In this document: one piece after another, positions 13,549 through 26,000 of the stretch
How positions within the stretch are numbered: the stretch's first letter is position 1
How the letters are laid out: each line of letters opens with the position of its first letter
Source: Varroa destructor
Lineage: Eukaryota > Arthropoda > Arachnida > Mesostigmata > Varroidae
NCBI RefSeq assembly: GCF_002443255.2
Contig: NW_019211454.1
Location: 25,861,344 to 25,925,343, forward strand
Direction of reading: 5' to 3'
Length of the DNA stretch: 64,000 nt
Translations under genes and position numbers: made by a program
Notes under the pieces: generated by a model
The model's database searches: none
The model's input: the letters and a program-made list of their open reading frames with translations, nothing else
What the model was told of the DNA's origin: nothing

Positions 13549-15654
13549 TTTTTTCAATTCGATTCTGCCTGAGCCTAAAATAATAGAAAAGCGTTTTTCG
13601 TGGTCGTCGCTGCTCGTCACCGTTGTAATAATAACCGTCGTTGTCATCGCCTTGCTTGTGGCTGGTCGCCTACGTATGGCAGATAAAGGATCAACAGCCG
13701 ATGATGGTGGAATACAAAATCTCTCTGTTTTCCTTTATCCGGCTCCTTATTCTCGGATCATATTAGATTTATAGGCTTTAGTATCAGTATATGTACATGT
13801 AGCCCGTCGATCCACTGTTATCTATGAGCGACTGCGCGCTTCGAAATGACTGTTTGGGTTTATAGAGGCTTAACTGCTGTTAAACAGAATGGCCGATTGA
13901 TGCAAAACACTACGAACGTTGCCTGTTCAGCCTTGTCCTCCGAGGGCAGAAGCGGCAACAGTAAAAAGACTTGGGCCATCGCCCAGGAGAGAAGTGACAC
14001 AACTACTGCTGCTATGCTCTAGATGTGTTGCTTGCTGCCCTTGTGACTGCTGCCGTTACGTTAGATCCGCTAGCGGACTGTCGTTGTTTGAAAAGCGTTC
14101 GGGCTACGACGCTGGTGACTGTAGCGTTGGGTCGGCGGCGACTCGCTGCCTTGTCGCCGGTGTCACTGGAGCATGGTGCCTGTTTTCGGAGCACCGGTTG
14201 GTGGCAAGGTGCTGGTTACGACGACGGCGCACAGAGGAAGCACCTTCAGACCTCATAGCCCACCGTCCTCATGACAACATCAAGCAACATCAGTAGGTGC
14301 TGCTACTGTCGCTGTTCGTGACTGCTTTAGCGGTCGCAAGCGACTTTCGTCGTTGGCTTTATCGGGCGCTCGTAGGCTGACGCTTTCTATTGCTGGGGCC
14401 AGCAGTGGCCGGTAAACTGGATCGACGTCAGAGATGACAACAGCCGCTCGTTGCCGCCGCCATATCCTATCCTTCTCTGTTTTCAAGCTCAGCACCGGAT
14501 CTCGGGAGTCGTCGGACAGCAAAATCCTCACCGGCGCATAGTAGAGTGCGCCATCGGCGTCCGCAGATCCCGCCATTACGGCCGCTCCGCCACAATAGAG
14601 AACAACTGAAAAATTAAACTCTCCCATTTTTACGTCCGGATGTGCCATTGAGCATTTCATCAGACGAACTACTGTCATCACTTACCGCTGATCCTTGTCT
14701 TACTGCTACTGCTGCTGCTGCTCCTGTTGATCTCAGCGGCTGACGACAGGAGGAAGGAAGTTAACAGCAGCAGCGGCCGCGGCATGAGAAGACAATTATT
14801 CCGTACGGATATGACTCAGTAGCGCTTTATCACGATGCATTCATCAATGTTCCGGCTTCGGGGACATTTTCCAGCGACGACAAACATCATCAGACAAGGG
14901 AGTACCAGCGTGAGTAACGCCCCTAGCAGACGTGACAAATGCAACCTATACCATCACCTAACGATAAGTACTGCCTTGGCCGGGCTCACTTCGAGAATTC
15001 TGTTAATAATTAGTTATCTGAGGTATATGCACATACTTCTGATAACTAAAGGTTTAAGTCCGGTACTACGTTGAGCACTGCCTCAAACAGGCATGCGTCC
15101 GCAACAGTCCAGTAAACTCCTCCGTACTTTCGATTTTGTCGCCCGTGAATTCTATTCATGACCATTACCTTACATCGAATTGTCCAGTTTGAAAATATCG
15201 CCAAGGAAGAAAGCTGTACACGCAATTGACAGACAGTGATAACAACATCAATTATGTCTGGAGTCGACTACATAACATGCTTTTATAAGTTTCCAACGTT
15301 CAACTAAAGTCGTGAATTTGGGAAGAGTGGATGTATTTTCCTGTCGGCAGTAACGCACAGCGTATACACGCTTACGACGACTGGTCACCATAGCGACTAT
15401 TATAATATTAATTACTATTATCGCTACGGAAACGCAACAGCCACGCTATGGCTACCGTAACTGCCGTGACTTATTGATCTACGATTGTTTGAAGATGACT
15501 CAAGCGAGGCGGCCAAGGGAACAAAGCCGTACGTTTAATATAGACGCGCTTCCGCCAGCCTATAGTAGACTTAGATGTAGCTGTAGTGGTAAACGTCGAG
15601 GATCAAAAAGACGAGACGCCAATATTGTAGCCACTCTCAATGGTAATATAGAAT

Positions 15655-15675
15655 TATATATATATATATATATAT
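15655..15675. repeat. (TA)n microsatellite
   Basis: About 10 TA units. Confidence 0.95.
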
Positions 15676-18580
15676 TTGTTTTTCTTTCAGCGGCGTTTGG
15701 TACAGTGATCTTGCACTAGGTACGGCTGGTTAATATACAATAAGACGATAATCTCTTACGACGACCATCTTTCGTCAATGTCTGTTGTCTAACAGCCGAC
15801 GCTTGCTCGCTCCTTCACTAGAGTAGATTATTAATGATTTTTTTTTTCTTTACAGGTGAGTACCTACTTGATCATTACACGAAGATTGGCGACATGACTT
15901 AGCTGCCGACTTATGTTCCTCACAACTGGGCTGATTCGTCGAAGAATTCCCTAGGAAAGGCGAAGGGATCGTTCTGCCGGACATAGCCAGAAAAGAAAAT
16001 AGGGACATTTATAGACGGCTCCTTCTGCACTATTACGACACAAAACTGCTCACAGTTAATGCTAATATTCCAGCGGCAATGTCTCAGAAATAATTGGCCA
16101 AAACGATATCAGCCGCTGTGAATTATTCTTCTATTACCGCATCCGTGCCTAACAGTTCCTATTCCATTTATTCCTCATTCAAGGATAAACTATCCCAGAT
16201 GGAACGATCTAATTATTCCCGCTGCAAGTGTCGTTTCATCTTGTTTCGAATTATTTATAACAACAAATTTAATTACGGCACCAGCGTGTCTCTCTTGGCC
16301 ATCTAGAGTAAATGTAATACAAAGATGAAATTAATGGGCGTCCCAGTCGCAACCCCCTAGCAAAGAACAGCATCAGCTTGACGCTGAGGAGAAAGTTCCG
16401 TCGAAATCAGCACGCACGCACGCCGCGACGCCGCTCTCTGCATGGACAGTTACGCACGTCCACCATTATTTATTTGCCTAGCAAGAATATCGTTCACGTC
16501 AAACAATCTAGCTCAAGCGGGCGCCATTCGTTTGAAATGAATTTTTTTAGTACTAACATGATTCGGTCTGATAGTAGTAATATACTTTAGACTCAGCTAT
16601 CGTAGCAGTAAATGAGACTTGAAACGGCCGAGCTCGTAACAGATGCCCTTTCGTTATATGTCACTGGCTTTAGTGGTTTTATTTGACCTGGCAAACGTTC
16701 ATTCGAAAAAAACGTACCAAATGAGCATGCCAAAAAGAGATTCATTTGTCCTAGACTGCGTACAACACCTAGCAGCTGCCGATTCTCACCGTCTCTCAAT
16801 ATACTTTACCTCTTTGCCCCTATGTGATCTGCGAGAACGACGTACGCACGTCAATTAGCAGTCAGCGAAGGCGACTAGCTTCGCTGGGGTCCGTCGCCGA
16901 GGATGCGGCTAGATTTCCTTATTTTGGCTCTGTGCGAATACCTACCTGTCAGTTGGTTTGTGCGTAAGCGGCTTCGATTGCCACCCCGCCGTAGTTACAG
17001 TAACACGCGTTCGATCCTTGTCGTCGCTAGCAAAGGCTGTTGTTGCTGCCAGCTTTCTGCATCCCTTCAAGCAATTACCCGTGCTATCACAGATTCCTGA
17101 GTAACAACAACTTTTTAGCCCGACTGAGTTGTGCCGTAACAACTCTATGCTTAGACACCGAAGGGTGGACAGCTCAACGCTTATCCTGATGATGCGGATA
17201 GGACGAATGGGGAAAAGCGGGCTTCTGAGTTCTTTCTTTCCTCCTTCCTTCCTGCTCTTCGTCGTTCGTTACTGCTTTTGGAAAAAAAAGTACGCTATAG
17301 CGAGATTGTGAGACAAGACAATTTATCTATTTCGTTCTTGACGTACAGCAAGAGAGCATACACACATTCAAATATCTCTCTATAGACAAATAATAGGAGG
17401 ATCTGTGACGTCTAAACGAACTCTGCCTTTATCAGTATCGCCATTAGCACCATTATCAACAGTGACGGCCGTCGCTGCATTACGACACATCAAAAAGCAA
17501 CGATAACAGCACCTTTACCACTGCTTCAACAATTACATTAGCTTACAACGTTCGCGTGCTGCTCCTTCACTGATTTCGACATCTTTATTCGCTCCGATCG
17601 GCGACCCTCCCGCTTCCTTCACGTTCGCCATTACTTCATTGTAATTTCGTTTCACTATTGCATTCAGACTTCATACACATGGATGCACGTAGACGTTTTA
17701 ATCTATATTCATTTTAATAATTTCCACAAGCTTATGACACATTAGTCCCTGCTCAAAATGATCTATACGCTCATAATCCCTTTAATTTTTCACTTAATAA
17801 CATCTCCTACCCATTACCCTAGCTACTCACGTTATATTTGTCAACGAATCATAAACTACACAGTTTGTCCTACCGATATCCTCGAATCTTCCCTGCTACC
17901 GACATCATAGAGAACCATTGCGTTACGGAAACATGTCGTTCTCATTTGTAATGTACATATATATATATATCGATTGGTAAGTGTGAGCCAGCAGCAGCAA
18001 TAGTAATAGTGGCATCTGTATAATAAGGTGTGTAATAATGGTTAATAGTGTTTGTGTAACATTCGGTCTCCGCCCCTTTATTGATTTTTTGACTTTTTGT
18101 TTGGCTAACATTCTCCCACCGAACGTGTTGCCATCGCCGCCGCCGGTGCCGCTGGCGCTGTTTGAAGCTGCCCGGCTCGTATTCGGATATTACCATGATT
18201 ATTATTACTTAGTTATATGGCTCAGGCGCACTTTTTCGAATTACACTCTTTCATCTAGTTCTCCTTTATGCCACTGTAAAAGAATTTTTTTATGCTTTTA
18301 TTTGACACGACGTCGGTGAATCACTCTTGCCGCTACTGCTTCTGCTGCCGCTATGCTAAAAAAGTACCATGTCATTCGGCGGCGCTGTTTACCGCTGTAA
18401 TATTTGCGGCTATTTCCGCTGGCACAGCAGCATTTGTATTTCATAAAAACTGACATACTTTCGCACCCTGCTAACTTAGGCTACTTTATTCTCTCTCCCA
18501 CACACACGCCTACATGTACGCACGTCGCTACGTTTCAGCACGGCAACGGCCGTACTGTTGACGACGCAACGTCTTTGCTT

Positions 18581-18644
18581 GCAGCAGCCGCCGCCGCCGT
18601 CGTCGTCGTCGGCGTTGCCGATGGTGCTGCCGCCGCCGCCGCCA
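18581..18644. repeat. GCC/GTC triplet cluster
   Basis: Two GCC runs separated by a GTC run and a short unique segment, with CAG at the left edge. Confidence 0.85.
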
Positions 18645-19055
18645 TTATTTGGAATGGGCAGATACGCGGGGGAGACGAGGGCAAGTTGGAGAGACGAAAA
18701 CGATAAGCGGAACACAAATTAACAGCATCAGATGAAAGCCGAACGAAGTAACGCAAAGTTTTAGAGCAACTGAAGCAACAGAAGCGACTTAGCTAAGAAG
18801 GGACAAGCTACCCGGCCATGTTGCGGCGATTTCTTCCTTTGAAAGGCGCAATGCTTTACAATCTTACCTCTACCCCCAATAATTCCCGGTTCTACGGCGC
18901 CGATGGTGACGTCGTGTCAGAAGTATCGTGTCCTTCAATAGTCCTCAGCGCTTCGAAAACCCGAGCCAAAGGATTGGCTGCATTATCCATTTTGGTCGTA
19001 ATGTCAGATTACAATTCGTAAGCTCTAACTAGAACAAGAACGCAACACAAGCGAA

Positions 19056-19103
19056 AAGGCGAAGTATAGCACAGTTACTACGTCTAGTACTACACTTCGC
19101 CTT
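19056..19103. repeat. Inverted repeat
   Basis: AAGGCGAAGT (19056-19065) and its complement ACTTCGCCTT (19094-19103), extended by a further three pairs (TAG/CTA) after one mismatch, around a 20-base loop. Confidence 0.6.
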
Positions 19104-19700
19104 ATTGGTAAGGTCGATGTAACGATTTCGTTAGCAGCATATGTGCACGGTCTTTTCTTTTTCTAGCTGTTCCCCGTTTCGGCTGGATCTAGTGTCATCG
19201 CTCAATGTCGTTGTGACTATTTATCACTGTCTCCCGTTGCTCTCGATATGTAGATCGTTTTCGGATTTCCGTAGCTGTATCAGCTGACATTGAGCACGAG
19301 AGTACGCGCTACTCGGGCTGAGGATCTAGAAATCAACACGTGCCGCAAGTGGAAAATCGAGTGGACGAAGGGAGGTGGCTTTCGTGTTTACCTTAGAAAG
19401 GCAGGTTTACCCTCAGAACGAAAACTAGGGGCTTAACTGCGAATGACAGTTTCTCAATACAGCGTCAAAAACGGACAAAGGACAAGAGGAAAGCATCAAA
19501 AAGACTGAGAGTAGTGCTGGCAGGCAAAACTATAGTCGTAGTTCGTTGGTCAGTCTGTCGCTCGGCCGGTCGCTCGGTACCGTTTCTGCGACTGTACCCG
19601 CTGGAGCGGGTAATCATCGGTGGGATCCGTAAAGAACTACGGCAAAAAAACCGTTGCTTGTTATAGAAGTTGCCGAAGTAGATGACACACATGACGACAA

Positions 19701-19720
19701 CAGCAGCAGCAGCAGCAGCA
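19701..19720. repeat. (CAG)n microsatellite
   Basis: Between six and seven uninterrupted CAG units. Confidence 0.95.
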
Positions 19721-20000
19721 ACGACAAGAACAATGGTGATGGAAAAGACTGACCACTTCGGTTCGAACACGACGCTACGTTGCTGCGCCGGGGGCGACTA
19801 CAACGCCGGTGAGGCCAGTGGGCCTGCGCGTGAACGGCCGTCTAGATTGATTGGGCCGTTAACTGCTGTTGCTGCTGCTGTTTATTGCGGTAAAGAACCA
19901 GACTAAATAGAGGCAAGAGATATAGCTGCAAACGAAACAGCAACAACGGCTGAGGGAGCAGCAGTAGCAAGAAGACCTTGACATGTCTCATCGTCTTCAC

Positions 20001-23000
20001 TTGTTTCGGCTCTGTGGTACCAGCGACTGCCGCGATGGCCAGTGGTGGTAACCGTGCTGCTGCCGGTGCGGGGAGCTGCTGGGATGGGATGGCACTGAAA
20101 AGCATGCGCAAAGCGGACGCTAACGGGGTCCACTGTTGAGCGACGACTTACGATGTAACAGACAGAGAAGACAACAACAATAATAGCAACGCCAACCGTA
20201 TAGACGGACACACCGGCAGACGGGCTAATGAACAGAGAAGCTGATAGGCTGATAAAGAGATAGACGTCTAGACGAATCTGGTCTGACAAACCGATTAGTG
20301 GATTGGCCGACCGATGAGCCACTATACAAGCTACAATCTTGGCTAAGTTTTTCAAACTCAGATTTGCACGACAATAAAAGATAAAGGCCTGCTGGCAGTT
20401 CTATTCTTCTTTGCTTCGTGATACCTTATGCGGTTGATATATTGGTGCGCCTAAAACAGTATGCTATACTCTATTGTATAAAATATAGATACTGGGGTGA
20501 TAAGAAAAAAAGGTTTAGCTGAAAGAACAAAAATGAGGTCAATAACGCAAAAAACCTTAGGCAGCCGTAATGGAAAAATCCCACTGTTAGCTTTGTATCT
20601 CTTTTTACCCCCGATTCGTACTACGCTGTAGGACTGCTGTTGAAATATTTTGAGACGTGGTATGATTTCGCACACATACAACAGTGATTACGGTCATAAA
20701 GTTAAATTTCACAATTTTTCTGTGTAAATGAGTGCATCAATAACTATGAATTATATTGATCTGAAGAATCAGCTAGTAATTGCAACATTGTACAATGAAT
20801 TTGAAAGATTTCCTCAAATTTTCCTAAAGGATAACGGCTATAAATGTAACTTCACCAAGCCCCATAAACTTAACATGTCGCAAAAGACAAGTTGTCACCA
20901 TTTAAGCGTGAAATGACACATTTTCTTAAAAGCCAATAATGCCTTGAGCCGACATCTGCTTTTACGGAGCTGCCAAGGCTTATCTGTGCTGTTCAGTAGA
21001 TAGATTAGATAAATAGATACGCATCGGGATTCATAATGATCGTTCGTGTACAATTTGCCACCATTTTCACTGCAATACATGAAGAAGAGTAAAAACATCT
21101 CTAATGAAAAAGCTCATTTTCTAGTTGCTCGGACATAAGCTTATGATTGGCTATAACTGCGTGGAAAAAATGTATAAAGTCCCGACTATATGTTTTGGCT
21201 GGCCTATTGCCGCAGGCTGTTAGCTCTTTCAGGCATATTTTGTTCCAGGCAGTGTCCTTTTCCACTTGTTTTAAAATTTTTTTTTCTTTATTTTACAACG
21301 CATCGGTGCATGAGCGTTTCCAGCTGCTCTCAGAGTACTCTTCCGTTCTTTCCTCTGCTCTCCTTTTTATTAGGCAAAATACAATGTCGAAGTACTGCAT
21401 CACTGTGTAGTAGTTGTGAGTGCTAAATAAAAGATGATATCTCGTCTTGTCACGGACCAGAGGAGGGACGTTCCTCAGCACGTGCTGAGAGCCGTTGAAG
21501 CTCGTCGAAACGCTTCGCTGCTTCTTAAGCCATCGCTGTGCACATTGTGTCTAGCAGGATGATGGCATAATGATTCTTTGGCCAATTGCCATCTGCTCGG
21601 CATCCGGTGACCACGGATCCTCATATTCCCGGAACATCAGACTCGGCGCTATGCGACAATTGCTTCTGAATATTGTCTGTTTTTCGTACCTTCTCTATAT
21701 ACACCTTTACAGTTTCAGAGTTCCGCAGCGTCGTGCAAGAAATGGTCATAAAATATAGATAGAATGAGAAATACACTAATGTCCGAAAATATAGGGAAAC
21801 TATAATACAAACGGAATTAGCGGCTGTTAGGCAAAGAAAGGTTATTGTGGCTGACAGGTGCATAATATGGTGGTGGCTGTTGGTTCAATTGCGGAAAGTC
21901 TAGACACAGGATCATATTTTGTCTGCGAAAAGGATCGCTTCTGATCGCTGATTAACTAATGAACAAAAAAAAAAAGAGTAATATCTTGAAGGGAAGTGCT
22001 TTTTTGGTCTCCAACAGCAACAACAACAGACGCGTGCTATCTATAGTCTATTCCTGCTTTACGCTCAAACATTTCGCAAGCGAATTATCTCGCACGGTAT
22101 AAAAAGGTCTGAAGACACGCTGACCTTTCCCCTACACAGGATTTTTCGTATCATTAAAACCGATCATCATGTGAAGTACGCCCCTTTGCCCGATTCTATT
22201 AGAGTTAGCTGGAATTGATTCCAGCTTTTACTGCTGCCTGCTTTTGTCGACTTGTCGTTTCGGCACGATCTCGACAATCTCTATCGTTACATGTACACGT
22301 GCAAATTGATTCTGTGTTCTTTAGGTTATTTTATCCGGCGTCTATCGACATAAAGTATGAAAACTTTTAAAGCTTATTCTGTAAAAATTATCGATTACAG
22401 TGATTCTTGACAGCAAACCCTTTGACGTGTCCTATTTGTACGATCGGGTGACTCTGTTCACGGGAGCATTTTACAGCATGCATAATTCTAGTAATCCTTC
22501 GATGTGGCCAAAGCTTCATGGGCAACTATTGTGCTACCTCGTTAACAGGAATTAACTTGAAGCTTATTCATGCCGCCATTCCTTCATCTGTATGTCATGC
22601 ATCCATTGTAGATTGATTTGTAAACCAAATAAGCGAACACCAACGTAATCGCTGGATGTTAACGCGGAAAGCGGCAAAAGACTGCCTTGTGACAACAACG
22701 ATTTTCGCTACGGCACTGAACACTCGAATAACGTCGAGCACTGTCGTATGACTGCGACGTTCGTCCGTTTATTGTGTCAGTCACTCTGGACACGATCCTA
22801 CCATTACTGTTGGCCGTGCCTACGTCCGCTCTTTCTCTCGGTCTATCTTTTTCTATGCGTATGTGTGCGTTTCGACGCGCTCATGCCAGCAGCAGCAATT
22901 GCACCGTGTTCCTGCTGGTGCCGTTTGGTATAGCGCCGCATCTGATCCGTTGGTTAAGATTGCTGAACGGCTGATTTCCCTGCAACGACTGCTCGTACTG

Positions 23001-26000
23001 GCGCTACCGGCCCGTAGTTGTGGTCCCGGCTGGCGTCATTTTCATCAGTACCACTACCGCTGCTGCCCCCGCTAATAGCAGCAGTCGCATCCTGCTGTTT
23101 GGTATTATGGTTGTTGTTGATGTTCGTGGCCGCTGTTTTATTGGCGCCACCGTCAGAGGCAGGTGTTGCGCTACTGCTATTACCACCAGATCTAGCGCCG
23201 ATGCCGCCATTGCCATTGCTATAGGCGGCGATGGCGGTCGACGGATGATTCGGCAGTCGCGCAGAGTGTCGACTGACGACGACGAACACTACTTTACTTC
23301 CCTCGTTTTCTAGCTGCTGCCATAGCAGTTAGAAAAGCTAACTGTAGTTGTAGTATCGGTAGTGATAGCGGCGCCAACGGTGGTGATGCTGATCTCACCC
23401 TATGGCCCCCTATTGCGATCGAGCTACTGCCACCGCCGCTGTTACCGGCTCACTGAATGAATAACTGCATAACTGGATAGATGTTTTCTATCGTTTTCGT
23501 CTGCTGCTGCCGCTACCTCTGTTGTGTAAACTTTGTGGCAGCGTCAGTGATAGCGGCGGCCTGCATTCGCTACGCTGGTGGTGTTGATGCTGATGATACG
23601 TTCGTTGCGGCCGTCTGCAGTTAGTGCCGTGGCGGCCTATGCCGGCCCTGACGCGCATCTCCTCATAATGTGTGACCTTGCCGGCTTCCTCCGTAACGTA
23701 ACGCAACGCAACGCAACGCATTGTCTTCCTTCACGTTGGCCGTTGTCGGTAATTTTTACTTGTCGCTACTGTCATTGGTCGGACGATAGCGGTAACCAGT
23801 CAGCCAGGCAGCGTGAAAGGGCAGTAGCAGCAGCGAACGTTAGCGGCCTGGCGTTCCATCCCGACTGATTACGGAAAGTAAGCGCTGCTCTTGTTGTCCT
23901 CCATTCGTTTGGTCATCTATCCACCCGTCTACCCGACCCTCTCTCTTAATGAGTGTGTCTGTTTGTTCTCCAGCCAGCGACTAAAAAAACCGTTCGCCCC
24001 TACCGCTGTTTGTCTAATCGTACGAATATCGACCCCTGCCGTCTGATCCAGTCAACCGCGTAACTACCCGCCCGTTTCGTCGTTCGTCAACCAGTCACCA
24101 GTCGCCGTTGCTGTTGCTGCTTGCCCCACACAGCACCGCCGATGGTATAGCGGAATAGGGCGACGAAATCTGGGATCTGGAACCCTTGAGCTCCCAACGG
24201 CAAGACAGAACGCCATCAACGACGTCAGGGTCAACGCAATTGGGAGGCGGCGGTAGCCGCAACGACGAGAAGGGAAAGGTAATGCCATGGCCGCGAAAAC
24301 GCTACCGAATGAAAAAGTAGGCGAACTGATGGGTCGTTTGGCCATTGCGTCGGAGGGGGAGACGGGGGAGACGAAAACTGCTGAAAGCGTTTTGCATTAA
24401 ATGAAAAGAAAGGAACAAATAATGGAATCGACTGATCAATCGGTAACTAAGTCGGCTTATCGGACTCGAGTCAACCGTACCCATAGAATGTCGACAACAT
24501 CAACCGGCGAAACAAGCAGACACTAGCAAATTGAAGGTAGAGATGTTCTCAATACGTAAAAGCCGAAGAAGGATAATAAGAGGAATTCGCTTGATTTGAC
24601 CGACGTGTCGAAACAATCGTTCTACGAGCGTTATACGAGGACATCACGGGAGCGCTCGAAGTGTAGGCGAACTTTTGTCTGTAGGGGGGCAAAAGGAGGG
24701 ACTAATCCGCATAATGATTAATTGGTGTCCACAACCGATTGTCAAGTAGAATTCTCAATAGGCACGCCTTTCTGTTTTAAACGTTCTGCCGTCAGCTTAT
24801 AGGCTCGGCAAAAGTCAAGGGTACGAGGGTTAGTCATGGATGGAATGGCGATAGAATGTCGACTTCATTGAACAGGTATAATAATGGTATGTCATTGATA
24901 ACGACCCTATTATTGGCTGCTACTGCTATAGCGGCTACACTTCGTACGCGCGCCACGCAGTTTTCCACCATGCAGACGTCCACTCAAAGCTCTTATCGTC
25001 GGAGAATGAGGAACTCTATCGTATGAACGAAAAAGAACGCGGCGCTCATGTCAACGAACAGAACGTTGGCATTTGCTTATTGACTCGGGGTGCCGGTACA
25101 CTCCACGTATTATGTAACAGTGTTGTGCCAGTCCAACGTTTCTATCGTCTGTGTGGCTCACGCATGGTTTGTATTGCTGATTTTCTGTTGCCGTCAGTCG
25201 CCTGCGACGTCCGTAATGGCTGCAGCAGCAGTCGCCGCCGCCATCGCTCCATGCTTTGCTGCTGTCGCTGCCCCGTCAACAGTGGCCCTTATGTCCACCA
25301 CGACAATTCAAAACTGAAGTTTTCGAGCGTCTGTGCGTTTGCTGGCCGTTCGTTAAAAGATCATGATCGGCCCAGCTGCGACTGAAGACTCAAATTTCCT
25401 TGTTGCTCTACACAGCCACAGCATTGGTAATGGCAAACGCTGACATTAGCACAGTAGCGCGATTGCAGACAGCATAGCGATTCCGTCGACTTCGTCGTTG
25501 CCGTGATGTTCTGGTCTGTTCTCTAGCGAATCCCGGCGCCGCGTAGCTGTCCTTCATACTTTGGCAGTGTTTCGAAGCAACAGCAGTAACAGCATTGTCG
25601 AGTCGGGGTCTTCTGATGTCCCGAAAGGATTTTGAAAATGATCTGTTGTCGCTGCTGCTGCTACTACTGCCATGTTGATGACCTGTAACTGTGAGTCACC
25701 AGCAGCCGAGTGGCAACTGTTGCGAAGAGCCTCCCAGACGGAACGGCCGATAACGCGATGACTGAAACTGAAGCCGAAGCAGATGGGGACTGCTTTTTCA
25801 ACTGAAGTAGCAGCAACGAATGGCTGGATACTTCGATGGTCCTCCTGATGATGTTCTTATCGCCGCTGCTACTACAGCAAAGAAAAAGGATTATGAAACA
25901 GAGTTCGCTGAACCGTTCGCAGTTGTTGGCGGGCAGGAATAATTCGCGGCTCCTGACTCGCCTTGGTCTCAAGGATGTTCCAAAGGCGATTCTATGTTTG

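Larger units (their letters stand above)
10515..20000. other. No supported gene; probable long intron or intergenic DNA
   Basis: It contains the AGC run at 12.53 kb, the large CA-rich block at 13.45-13.55 kb, a TA run at 15.66 kb, a GCC/GTC cluster at 18.6 kb and the hairpin at 19.06 kb. A minus-strand frame at 14280-14681 is 133 codons long but unrecognised. An AATAAA at 11389 has no coding context. Confidence 0.5.

Noticed and set aside
13021..13774. Several long overlapping frames on both strands
   Set aside because: They run through the CA/TG microsatellite at 13451-13548 and are produced by it.
14280..14681. 133-codon minus-strand frame with fairly protein-like composition
   Set aside because: Not recognised, no good acceptor or donor noted, and the opposite strand is GC-rich triplet sequence that favours open frames.
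22098..22107. TATAAAAAGG, a good TATA box
   Set aside because: No initiator at about 30 bp and no coding or splice signal downstream.
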